Below are positions 57,103 through 64,000 of a stretch of DNA of 64,000 nt, piece after piece. The position numbers were made by a program, and so were the translations under genes. The notes under the pieces are model-generated. The model worked only from the letters and a program-made list of their open reading frames with translations. It had not been told where the DNA came from and did not search any database. This DNA comes from Bacillus sp. 103mf (GTDB lineage Bacteria; Bacillota; Bacilli; Bacillales; Bacillaceae_G), in the NCBI RefSeq assembly GCF_900116295.1, contig NZ_FPAF01000006.1, positions 1 through 64,000 on the forward strand, in the 5' to 3' direction. The stretch's first letter is position 1, and every line of letters begins with the position of its first letter.

Positions 57103-57738
57103 TTATTTACCCTTCAGCCACTTATCTCTAAACAATTCTTTATCTTCAAGTAAGTTATTCCTAGCCAGTTCATGACACACTAACCAAAAATCTTTTTGCC
57201 ACTTTGTACAATCTTCCTCGTAATCCATAAGCATCTCAAGCACAAAATATGAATCAGAAGGTTCAAAATGAATCATGTCATTTTTAAAAAATAAAGCTAT
57301 AAGACCATGTTCAATAGATAACAAGCACCCGTCATCATGAAATGAAATTGCAAAGTAAGCATAGTTGTCCTTCGTATAGTTAGGTAAAATCTCAAATGTA
57401 GGATTTCCCAAATAAGGATGAATTTCTTCCATACTATTAAAAGTAATGGGAGAATGATCATGATCATTTTCATTATATATCTCGTAACTCATGAAGCCTT
57501 TCACTTGCAATTCAAATAGACCCTTTAGTATATTTTCATAAACAATATCAAAGTTTTCCTTTAAATAACATATCGTATTATAAGCTTCTTTTGTTAAAGG
57601 TTGATTACTTTCTAAATACCCCCCTACCTCAATTTTGTTTTGTCCAAAAAACGAAATTGAACAATTTACGTTTATAGATCCATCCCAACAGTCATATTTT
57701 TCAGAAAAGCAAAAATCATCCACTTTATCTACCATCAT
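57103..57738 (-). CDS. Hypothetical immunity-type protein, DUF6985-like features
   Basis: A 211-residue acidic protein beginning MVDKVDDFCFSEKYDCWDGSINV. The combination of an N-terminal WDG strand block, LTKEAYNTICYLKENFDIVYENILKGLF and a beta C-terminus recalls DUF6985/DUF2004-type immunity proteins, without a firm match. A GGTAGGTGTGA site precedes two ATG codons. A short coding-like stretch upstream (about 57760-57860) may be a relic. Confidence 0.55.
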   Translation of the reverse strand: MMVDKVDDFCFSEKYDCWDGSINVNCSISFFGQNKIEVGGYLESNQPLTKEAYNTICYLKENFDIVYENILKGLFELQVKGFMSYEIYNENDHDHSPITFNSMEEIHPYLGNPTFEILPNYTKDNYAYFAISFHDDGCLLSIEHGLIALFFKNDMIHFEPSDSYFVLEMLMDYEEDCTKWQKDFWLVCHELARNNLLEDKELFRDKWLKGK

Positions 57739-58025
57739 TCACACCTACCTAATTAAATTTTGTTATTCATGTAACCATCAATTAAATTTGAACACATTTC
57801 TGGAAATTTGTTCACAACTAAGATCGCTTGACATGGAGCCTCTGCGTACAAGATGTTCTTGTAAAAGCCGCATCATATAAGGAAATTTGCAAGGCTATCT
57901 AACCTATCATTCACGCCTCTCCATGTAAAGAGGGTGCTTCGAACTGCAAAAAAGTCTTCATCCTTATCAAACAGCAAAGTATCCAATCTTATTTAGCGTT
58001 TACACACGAACGTACTAGAAGACCT

Positions 58026-58508
58026 TCATTTAGAATAATCATATATTATAAGCTCAACTTCAACTTCGTATATTCCAAATTTCTTGTCACTATAATAAAT
58101 ACTTCTGTCTATCTTATCCATTTTAGATATTTGTAAAAGTAAATCATTGTCTATTATCTTAAAACACCGCTTTAATGGTATTGTAGACTCTTCTTCAAAA
58201 CAACCTAGTAAAAGATCCTTTATCATTTCTTGCTTCTTTGTTTTACATCTTACTCCGATATACATCATTTCAAATTGATCGTCAGGGGCTAAAAATGTAT
58301 CAATTACTATGAATTCTTCTGTTTCTTCGTTTTTCAAAATATATACTTTACCAGTTCCATAATCACTTGGAGAAAATTCTCCTCCAAAAAAAAGCTTATC
58401 TTCTATGAACTCTTCTGTAATTGCAACATTTATTTCCTTAGCCATTTGAATTAAAACTTCATCTTCGATATTACTTCTCTCATAATAAAGAAGGTATTCC
58501 GTAAACAT
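58026..58508 (-). CDS. Hypothetical immunity-type protein
   Basis: About 160 residues from ATG 58508 (MFTEYLLYYE), 9 nt after GGAGG; the upstream ATG at 58547 lacks a ribosome site. Acidic, with an FFGGEFSPSDYGTGKVYIL block and a beta-rich C-terminus (FGIYEVEVELIIYDYS). No family recognised. Directly upstream lies repeat copy F. Confidence 0.55.
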   Translation of the reverse strand: MFTEYLLYYERSNIEDEVLIQMAKEINVAITEEFIEDKLFFGGEFSPSDYGTGKVYILKNEETEEFIVIDTFLAPDDQFEMMYIGVRCKTKKQEMIKDLLLGCFEEESTIPLKRCFKIIDNDLLLQISKMDKIDRSIYYSDKKFGIYEVEVELIIYDYSK

Positions 58509-58573
58509 CTTCTCGATCCTCCATTTCAGATTTAATTGTGATATCATTCATCATAATTAAGAGTAATTTTAAC

Positions 58574-58770
58574 ATTTATAGGAATTCATTTTAATTTTTC
58601 GACATATAAGATTGCAGTTATGCAGAAGAGCCTGCACTTGCTTTCTCCCTCTGTTTTAAACCTTGCATGTGGCAGGAAAGGGCAACTGACCGCTTCTATG
58701 CATGGCTAGATGCTCTCGACCACCGAAAAAGAATGGTTTCATGTCCTTTTTTAAATTTGGATTTATATAG
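58574..58770 (+). repeat. GTGGCAG repeat family, copy F
   Basis: Starts GGAATTCATTTTAATTTTTCGACAT and ends TTTTTTAAATTTGGATTTATATA. The core is CATGTGGCAGGAAAGGGCAACTGACCGC. It lies about 100 bp 3' of the colicin-immunity-like gene. Confidence 0.7.
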
Positions 58771-58877
58771 ATATCCATTTATAACTTGTGAAATTACCTC
58801 TCTATAACACTAATCTGCTCAGCCCATTATCTACACAATGCCCAGAATCCTAGTATTACTCTTAATTCACTGTTAAA

Positions 58878-59267
58878 CTATTCACTTGCAAGTGCTTTTT
58901 CTATAATTTGCTCGGCTGTTAAATCTTCATCTGAATAGAAAATATAATCTGAGATGCCTGGGTTCTTTACTGCATTTTCTACTATTAATAAAAGATTTTC
59001 AATTTCATATTCTTCCCCAGAAACATCCTGTATCTTAGTGACCATATCAATCAATTCTTTTTTTGATAGATTATCTTTTTTTCTGTTCTCATAATCAATT
59101 ATTCTATTACTGATGTATTCATGACCATGATCCGCATAAAACAAATCACCTACATCAGGAAAAGTTACGAGTGACTGAAGTTCCATAATTAGTTCTTCTG
59201 TAAGTCCCAAGAGGTATCTTTTACCCATTATTTCCTTAACCAGTTTTCTTATTTTTTCTTGCTTCAT
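58878..59267 (-). CDS. Tandem colicin-E-type (Im) immunity protein
   Basis: A 129-residue acidic protein made of two halves. Each ends in the Im signature: PDVGDLFYAD at residues 37-46 and PGISDYIFYSDEDLT at 103-117 (E-colicin immunity proteins have PxxSDLIYYP here). The C-terminal half, LSKKELIDMVTKIQDVSGEEYEIENLL, has the full Im four-helix pattern; the N-terminal half is a shorter copy. Im proteins bind HNH-type DNase toxins tightly. No toxin is nearby. Confidence 0.75.
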   Translation of the reverse strand: MKQEKIRKLVKEIMGKRYLLGLTEELIMELQSLVTFPDVGDLFYADHGHEYISNRIIDYENRKKDNLSKKELIDMVTKIQDVSGEEYEIENLLLIVENAVKNPGISDYIFYSDEDLTAEQIIEKALASE

Positions 59268-59574
59268 CTTAACTACTACCTCCTATAATTGTTTCTTAAA
59301 TGACTCCCATTCTAAAATCTCATTACTTCATCGACACGTCTACTACTAAAGTTAATATTTTGAATGGAGTACCTCAATTCAGAAGGACATCACAAACAAT
59401 TCAAAAAAGTCTTGTACATAGATTCAAAATAACCTCATCTTGAGTACTATTCATAAGTAAACATAAGGTAATCTCAAAATATACAATAAAAGTTGATTTT
59501 GGAATTATTTTTTGTTTATGTTTCAGATAAAGTGATAAAATTAAACAAAAACCTTGTATAAAGGTGGAGAAAAG
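59268..59574. other. Divergent intergenic region
   Basis: Between the Im-like gene and the plus-strand 59575 gene. AT-rich; no ORF of note. The ribosome site AAAGGTGGAGAAAAG lies at the right end. Confidence 0.4.
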
Positions 59575-60318
59575 ATGAACATTCCTAAACAATTCATTAA
59601 ACCGTTTCCTGCATATGAAGAAGTATTTTATGATAATTTGGAACAGCATAAAAAACACTTTTTGCCCATTTGCTCCATAAACTTACAATGCATTGAACCA
59701 CAATGGGACGAATGGTTACATATTGTGTCAGCAAAGGAAATTCACGACGGGTGTGTTGGCGATTTTACCCAACCATTTCACACGAATTTTACGAAGGAAG
59801 ATACGTTAGGCTTTGATGTCGTTGACGGAAAGTATAAATTTGAAGCAGATTGGAATTACTTTGAAATTGAACAGAGCCCTTCCGACATTGTAGAGAAAGC
59901 CTATGTGCGTAATGAAAAAGACTATCAAATCCGTAAAGAATTTTTCCAACGCAATCAGAAAATTTATCCTTATTCTAGCTTTGGAAAAGAATTTACATCC
60001 GTAGAATCATTAGAGCAAGAGTTTGTTGAAAAGCAAACAAGTGGCTGGGGATTAGATTATCCCGAGGTAAATGGAATTCTGGATGATATACGTTTTATGA
60101 CAGAAGAAGGACAAGATTTATTGGAAGATTGCGTTAGCGAAGACGAAATTTTTGACTATACCAATCTACTGTATGTGCCAAAAGATGAAGATGGTCATCC
60201 ATTTACATATGTTGGATTTGCTACAGGCTATTATTTTCAAGTTTATGGTGCGAATCGTATATACCTATTTTTCAATAAAGAATTAAGAAAAGCAGTAATT
60301 TGTTTTGAGTATACATAA
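59575..60318 (+). CDS. Hypothetical cytoplasmic protein
   Basis: A 247-residue acidic protein (from ATG 59575, MNIPKQFIKPF, 6 nt after AAGGTGG). It is rich in aromatic residues, with blocks such as QWDEWLHIVSAKEIHDGC, WNYFEIEQSPSD and YVGFATGYYFQVYGANRIYLFF. I do not recognise the family. It is the only plus-strand gene besides the lipoprotein in this part, and it lies inside the immunity array. Confidence 0.6.
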   Translation: MNIPKQFIKPFPAYEEVFYDNLEQHKKHFLPICSINLQCIEPQWDEWLHIVSAKEIHDGCVGDFTQPFHTNFTKEDTLGFDVVDGKYKFEADWNYFEIEQSPSDIVEKAYVRNEKDYQIRKEFFQRNQKIYPYSSFGKEFTSVESLEQEFVEKQTSGWGLDYPEVNGILDDIRFMTEEGQDLLEDCVSEDEIFDYTNLLYVPKDEDGHPFTYVGFATGYYFQVYGANRIYLFFNKELRKAVICFEYT

Positions 60319-60504
60319 GGTACAAGAAGCAGGAGAGACGGGAAAGAGCTGTCGGCAAGCGTTTGATAGTTAAGTAAGCAATATGCACGATTCTAGCACG
60401 ACACATTTAAAATTCTTTAATTGAAAAGATAAAGCATTGTAATTTTATTTTAAATTCATAAATAAATTTGTATATAATGAAATTAAAATGAAAGGAGGTA
60501 AATT

Positions 60505-61221
60505 ATGAAAAGAACAAAAATGACATATAGCATAATGTTTAGTTTATTACTATTAACATCATGTGATATATCGAATAAAGAAATTGAACAAAAAGCACAA
60601 AATTATACAAAATCAGAATATGGTATTTCTGTTAAACTAAATCAAGTTGAAACACATGGGGACGAAAAGAATTTACTTGGTCCAGAAGTGCGAACAGCTT
60701 ATGTGCAGCAAGTAGATGAACCATATTTGCAATTCCAACTATGTTTCGATGGACAAATCTCTCCAAAAGTAAATAATGATAACTATAAAATTAAAAAAGA
60801 AGCTTATGATTTACAAGAAAAATTTAATACATATTATGAAAAAAAAGTGAATAATACTATACTTACGTTCGAGCAAATGCATACGGGGGGTGCTATTTTC
60901 GATAAGAAGGCTGAGAAAGGAATAGCAAAGAAACATTCGAAGCATTATGTTACGGCAGTTTTTAGAAGTAATATCTTTTTAGATGTAAACAATCCTGCAC
61001 ATATGGAAAAATTAGCGGAGGTTGCAAGGAGCATTCAGGAATTTAATAAAACAATTGAAAATAATAAGATTAGTGTGGATGATATAACGATTCAGCTGCC
61101 AAATGCTAATAAGAATTTATTACAAAATATTGTAGTAGATTATGTAGTAACGGCTGCAGAAGCAAAAAAGGCCCTTGAGAAAAAGAGTGATTATATGAAA
61201 GCTTTACAGCTTACAAAGTGA
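60505..61221 (+). CDS. Lipoprotein, unknown function
   Basis: A 238-residue protein with a lipoprotein signal: basic start, hydrophobic 8-17 and lipobox LTSC with Cys20. The mature part is hydrophilic and mixed alpha/beta, ending in a Lys-rich helix. An excellent AAAGGAGGT ribosome site and a TATAAT box near 60472 lie upstream; a terminator follows at 61221-61250, so it is a complete single-gene unit. No family recognised; might be a surface receptor-blocking or immunity lipoprotein, but that is speculation. Confidence 0.7.
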   Translation: MKRTKMTYSIMFSLLLLTSCDISNKEIEQKAQNYTKSEYGISVKLNQVETHGDEKNLLGPEVRTAYVQQVDEPYLQFQLCFDGQISPKVNNDNYKIKKEAYDLQEKFNTYYEKKVNNTILTFEQMHTGGAIFDKKAEKGIAKKHSKHYVTAVFRSNIFLDVNNPAHMEKLAEVARSIQEFNKTIENNKISVDDITIQLPNANKNLLQNIVVDYVVTAAEAKKALEKKSDYMKALQLTK

Positions 61222-61250
61222 AAAAGGAAATCATTTCGATTTCCTTTTTT
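61221..61250 (+). terminator. Terminator of the lipoprotein gene
   Basis: AAAAAGGAAATC pairs with GATTTCCTTTTTT around ATTTC. Confidence 0.8.
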
Positions 61251-61477
61251 ATATTCTATTCATGCACCAGAAGATCATTAACTTCTTTAACCAGTCATGA
61301 GCGCGGATGAATTGCTATAGCTGATGATTAGTTTGACTGTATGTGGCTATTTATGAGTAGTAATGCTTCTAAAAGTAATGAAATTTGACGCTTACATTCA
61401 TAAGTTATATTCTTGCTCATATGTCTTATTTTATCGTGTCAAGTCCATAATAGTAAAACAATATCAATCCCTCTTAC

Positions 61478-61987
61478 TTATTCTTTTTCACCCATCTTTA
61501 TCTTTAAATATTCAGCAATTTCTGTTTGCCCTCTTTCAATAGCAAATTCATAAGCTCCCATATCTTTCATAGTATCCCCTGTATACTTAACAGTAATATC
61601 GATACCATTCTGAACAAGATACTTTACAATATCAAGGTACCCACCATAAATCGCTGAGAATAGAGGATTTCTATTTGGATCACTAACATCTAATATTGCA
61701 CCATTATCAAATAAGTACCCTACAATACTAATTTCACCTTCACTAGCTGCATGTACAATAGGCGCTGACTTTGGTACACCTTCGTTTATATTAATATCCA
61801 TACCAGATTCAACTAGAAATTTTATCATATCCAGTTTACCGGCTCTAGCCGCAACATGTAGCCACGTTCCAAAAGGTGTTACAAAATCAAGCAAACTTTT
61901 ATCAGTAATAATTATCTCTTTCGCTTGTGCTATATCACCATTCTCAATTAACTCATAGATTTCTATTGCTTTTTCCTTATTATCCAT
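61478..61987 (-). CDS. Ankyrin-repeat immunity-type protein
   Basis: A 169-residue protein with about four ankyrin repeats: FGTWLHVAARAGKLDMIKFLVESGMDININEG, PIVHAASEGEISIVGYLFDNGAILDVSD, NPLFSAIYGGYLDIVKYLVQNGIDI and the YEFAIERGQTEIAEYLKIKM end. Ankyrin proteins serve as immunity proteins in many polymorphic toxin loci. Its start overlaps a toxin-like tail (61963-62064) that shares the GGGGGG ribosome site region. Paralogue of 62248 and of the broken gene at 36.7 kb. Confidence 0.85.
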   Translation of the reverse strand: MDNKEKAIEIYELIENGDIAQAKEIIITDKSLLDFVTPFGTWLHVAARAGKLDMIKFLVESGMDININEGVPKSAPIVHAASEGEISIVGYLFDNGAILDVSDPNRNPLFSAIYGGYLDIVKYLVQNGIDITVKYTGDTMKDMGAYEFAIERGQTEIAEYLKIKMGEKE

Positions 61988-62064
61988 TGAATCCCCCCTG
62001 CCATTGTACCATTTCCACCTGGTTTATAATCTTTAAAAATACAGCTGCTATATAATCCAAGACC
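61963..62064 (-). pseudogene. Toxin-like C-terminal tip overlapping the ankyrin start
   Basis: An open frame reads IFKDYKPGGNGTMAGGIQWI and stops 22 bp inside the ankyrin gene in another frame. The Gly-rich GGNGTMAGGIQW segment looks like coding sequence and the overlap suggests translational coupling. It is probably the end of a displaced toxin. Family not known. Confidence 0.4.
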
Positions 62065-62247
62065 TCAACTAATTTTCTACAAAACTGGTGTACCTTGTTA
62101 TTTCTGAATGTGCTATCTTTAAACTGGCCAGTTTAAAATAAGCTAACTATCACCTTTCTTATACGAATCTTTTATTTAAAATATCAGTTAAACAAATCAT
62201 TTCATTCAAACACCCATTTCTTTTTCGTTCACTGTCTACAAATCTTA

Positions 62248-63396
62248 CTATAAACCAACATTTACCCTGTCTATATCTAAAACATCGGAGATTCCTTTCT
62301 CACTCATTCTTTTAAGTAGATAGTCATGACCTTTTTCCAATACAAAATTTCTTTCTTCTTCATAAATAGGAACAAGTGTATAAATGTTTATATTTCCCTG
62401 TTTAGTATAGACGTTGTCCAGCCCCGGTTCTTGGGGACGACATACCATTATGCATGATAACTTTGTATTTGATGCAAATGGCTGAGGGGGTTCTCCATTT
62501 GGAAGAATAACCCCTTCTTCCAGCAACCCATCATAAATATGTGGAATACGAGCCACTTTTCTTAGCCAACCAAGAGGCCAGTAATGATCTTGATCTTTCA
62601 TACTGTCTTTCTCAACTATCCAACTTGAAGGCAATTTCAGCAACAACTCTGCATATTTAAACACACCTTCTTCGTTTGAATAGTCCATAGGCTCATCACT
62701 CATACCGGTAGTTACGAGCGTTACGAAATCTTTATTCACCGATGGAGGAATTATGTGAATATTGACCGATACTCTACTACCAGGAACAATTTCACTTATA
62801 GTATTTTTAATAGGCCCAAAGTGTTTAGTGACATATTCTAAAATCATATGATGGTGATTTTGATTATTATCGTTTATTTCGGTTGAAGTAGTAGAACACC
62901 CTTTTTGATTTTCTAACAACTTAACGATTTCTCCTTGCCCTTGTTCCTTTGCAAAAGCTAATGCATCCATAGCCTTCATCGACTCACCAGTATATTTAAC
63001 ATTAACATCTATACCGCTTTCGATTAAAAGTTTTGCAATATCAGGATACCCATTACTAATTGCCCCAAACAACGGGTTTCTTATTGGATCACTTATATCC
63101 AGATCAGCCCCACAAGACAATAAATACCTTACTACATTAATATGTCCTTTAGAAGCTGCTACATTTAATGCTCCGCCTCCATATGATCCACCTAGTGTAT
63201 TTATGTTTACACCAAGTTCTATCAATTTTTTTACTATGTCCAATTCCCCTCTAGAAGCTGCGACATGAAGCCACGTTCCAAAGGGGGTTATCATATTTAA
63301 AACTTCAACATTAGAGTCAATTAATTCAACGACTTTTTCAAGATTACCACTTTTTATAGCCGAACGAATCTCTTTTGAAATTTGTATTTTATCCAT
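62248..63396 (-). CDS. Ankyrin-SUFU fusion immunity protein
   Basis: A 382-residue protein. Residues 1-165 hold about four ankyrin repeats (FGTWLHVAASRGELDIVKKLIELGVNINTLGG, ALNVAASKGHINVVRYLLSCGADLDISDP, NPLFGAISNGYPDIAKLLIESGIDVNV). Residues about 185-382 form a SUFU (suppressor of fused) domain: YVTKHFGPI, VSVNIHIIPPS, FVTLVTTGMSDEPM, YAELLLKLPSSW and WPLGWLRKVARIP. Both domains are known immunity modules; their fusion may protect against two toxins or add affinity. The ribosome site GAGGAGA lies in the end of an upstream toxin-like frame. Confidence 0.88.
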   Translation of the reverse strand: MDKIQISKEIRSAIKSGNLEKVVELIDSNVEVLNMITPFGTWLHVAASRGELDIVKKLIELGVNINTLGGSYGGGALNVAASKGHINVVRYLLSCGADLDISDPIRNPLFGAISNGYPDIAKLLIESGIDVNVKYTGESMKAMDALAFAKEQGQGEIVKLLENQKGCSTTSTEINDNNQNHHHMILEYVTKHFGPIKNTISEIVPGSRVSVNIHIIPPSVNKDFVTLVTTGMSDEPMDYSNEEGVFKYAELLLKLPSSWIVEKDSMKDQDHYWPLGWLRKVARIPHIYDGLLEEGVILPNGEPPQPFASNTKLSCIMVCRPQEPGLDNVYTKQGNINIYTLVPIYEEERNFVLEKGHDYLLKRMSEKGISDVLDIDRVNVGL

Positions 63397-63399
63397 ACT

Positions 63400-63525
63400 C
63401 TAGTTTCTCCTCATTTGTGCAATATCACCGAGATCTCTAAGTTCCTCCACTATATCATCCCTAACTTTTCTAAGTCTATCAACAACATCCCTAAGCCCTT
63501 CAATATAGGTTTCAAAAAACTTATT
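63400..63525 (-). pseudogene. Toxin-like C-terminal tip before the ankyrin-SUFU gene
   Basis: About 40 open codons read KFFETYIEGLRDVVDRLRKV and ...VEELRDLGDIAQMRRN with a TAG 4 bp before the next ATG. The regular amphipathic helix and codon pattern indicate genuine coding sequence. It is the likely end of the toxin whose immunity gene follows. Upstream codons are lost after an in-frame stop near 63526. Confidence 0.5.
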
Positions 63526-63664
63526 TTATTTCAAATAAGTAAAATCTCCCTAAATCTGGATATCATTTTACATAATTGTGTATGCTTCTTCTTTGAAACT
63601 TACACGGTTTAATTCACACTCTCATTGAATGTTTTTTACAATTTTCACTTTAATTTCGCACTTT

Positions 63665-64000
63665 TCATGCTATGTAATCCAAAACCACTTGTATACGCTG
63701 CGTTAACTTTTCTTTCTCATTATCAGATAGCTGTTCACCTTGAATATTGTCTAATGTAAACTCCTTCAATTCGTTTATAAAACTCATGTCTTTTATTTGT
63801 GGCATCAAATTATATCGCAATACATTTTCAGCTAAAGTTGTATACACTATCATTTTTTCACTTACTGTATTTTTGCAGTCACGCTCAAAACGCTTGCATA
63901 CTTTAGCAACTACCTCATTTTCATCTGTACCCTTAGAATTGATTCCATCAAAAAATTTATTAACTTCGTCTGTTAATTCTTCATAGTACCAACATACCCT
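63665..64000 (-). CDS. Imm3-like protein, partial at window edge
   Basis: The minus-strand frame is open from the window edge to the stop at 63665, giving at least 111 residues: VCWYYEELTDEVNKFFDGINSKG, VVAKVCKRFERDCKNTVSEKMIVYTTLAEN and LTQRIQVVLDYIA. The WxYxEL start, a central EKMIVYTTLAEN block and the RIxxVL end resemble the Imm3 immunity family as I remember it. The true start lies outside the window; the internal ATG at 63853 is not the start. Confidence 0.55.
   Translation of the reverse strand, partial: RVCWYYEELTDEVNKFFDGINSKGTDENEVVAKVCKRFERDCKNTVSEKMIVYTTLAENVLRYNLMPQIKDMSFINELKEFTLDNIQGEQLSDNEKEKLTQRIQVVLDYIA

Overview
The window looks like an accessory, repeat-rich part of a Bacillus cereus group chromosome or large plasmid (B. 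cereus / B. thuringiensis type). Support comes from the low GC content, an IS232-like (IS21) fragment, IS231-type ends, IS240/IS6-type fragments, two elements I read as the group-specific bcr1 repeat, and the gene families present. All assignments were made by reading the sequence; no database search was run.

Left part (1-24 kb) is a mosaic of small cargo genes and broken mobile elements. It holds a SMI1/KNR4 protein, a VanZ-like membrane protein, a chimaeric IS232/IS3 insertion, a resolvase tail followed by a structured leader and a 58-aa ORF, and a GNAT acetyltransferase. It also holds a relic of a type VII secretion locus (EssC C-terminus plus lipoprotein, trimmed on both sides by IS231-derived miniature elements), the tail of a subtilisin-like protease, and a PadR/DUF2812 pair. 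Next come a divergent serine-dehydratase beta-like protein, a 5-aminolevulinate-synthase-like PLP enzyme overlapping an EamA exporter gene, a secreted 5'-nucleotidase, a CHRD protein, a small secreted protein, an Xre regulator with a membrane protein, and PaiB.

Middle (24-34 kb) is a compact six-gene minus-strand operon: DUF4132 protein, MoxR-type AAA ATPase, DUF5682 protein, VWA protein, SWIM zinc-finger protein and a small protein. Its order matches the uncharacterised E. coli yehI-yehL-yehM-yehP-yehQ set.

From 38 to 52 kb lies a galactan/lactose/galactose utilisation locus on the minus strand: GPH sugar symporter, galM, galK, galT, galE, lacZ, a 35-aa zinc-ribbon-like peptide and a secreted GH30 endo-beta-1,6-galactanase-like enzyme, with a divergent AraC-type regulator. 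Together they would release galacto-oligosaccharides outside the cell, import them, hydrolyse them and feed galactose into the Leloir pathway. A broken second galM lies at the distal end.

The flanks of that locus (34.7-37.2 kb and 53-64 kb) form an array of orphan immunity-type genes of polymorphic toxin systems, nearly all on the minus strand. They are SMI1/KNR4 (two), DUF3916-like, DUF6985-like, three ankyrin paralogues (one fused to SUFU), Imm30-like, a tandem colicin-E-type immunity protein, an Imm3-like partial gene and several unknowns. No toxin gene is intact, but short C-terminal toxin-like ends precede at least three of the immunity genes. A family of six similar 160-260 bp repeats, all in one orientation, sits at the 3' ends of these genes. 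I read the region as a store of immunity cassettes reshuffled by recombination and transposition; that is inference.
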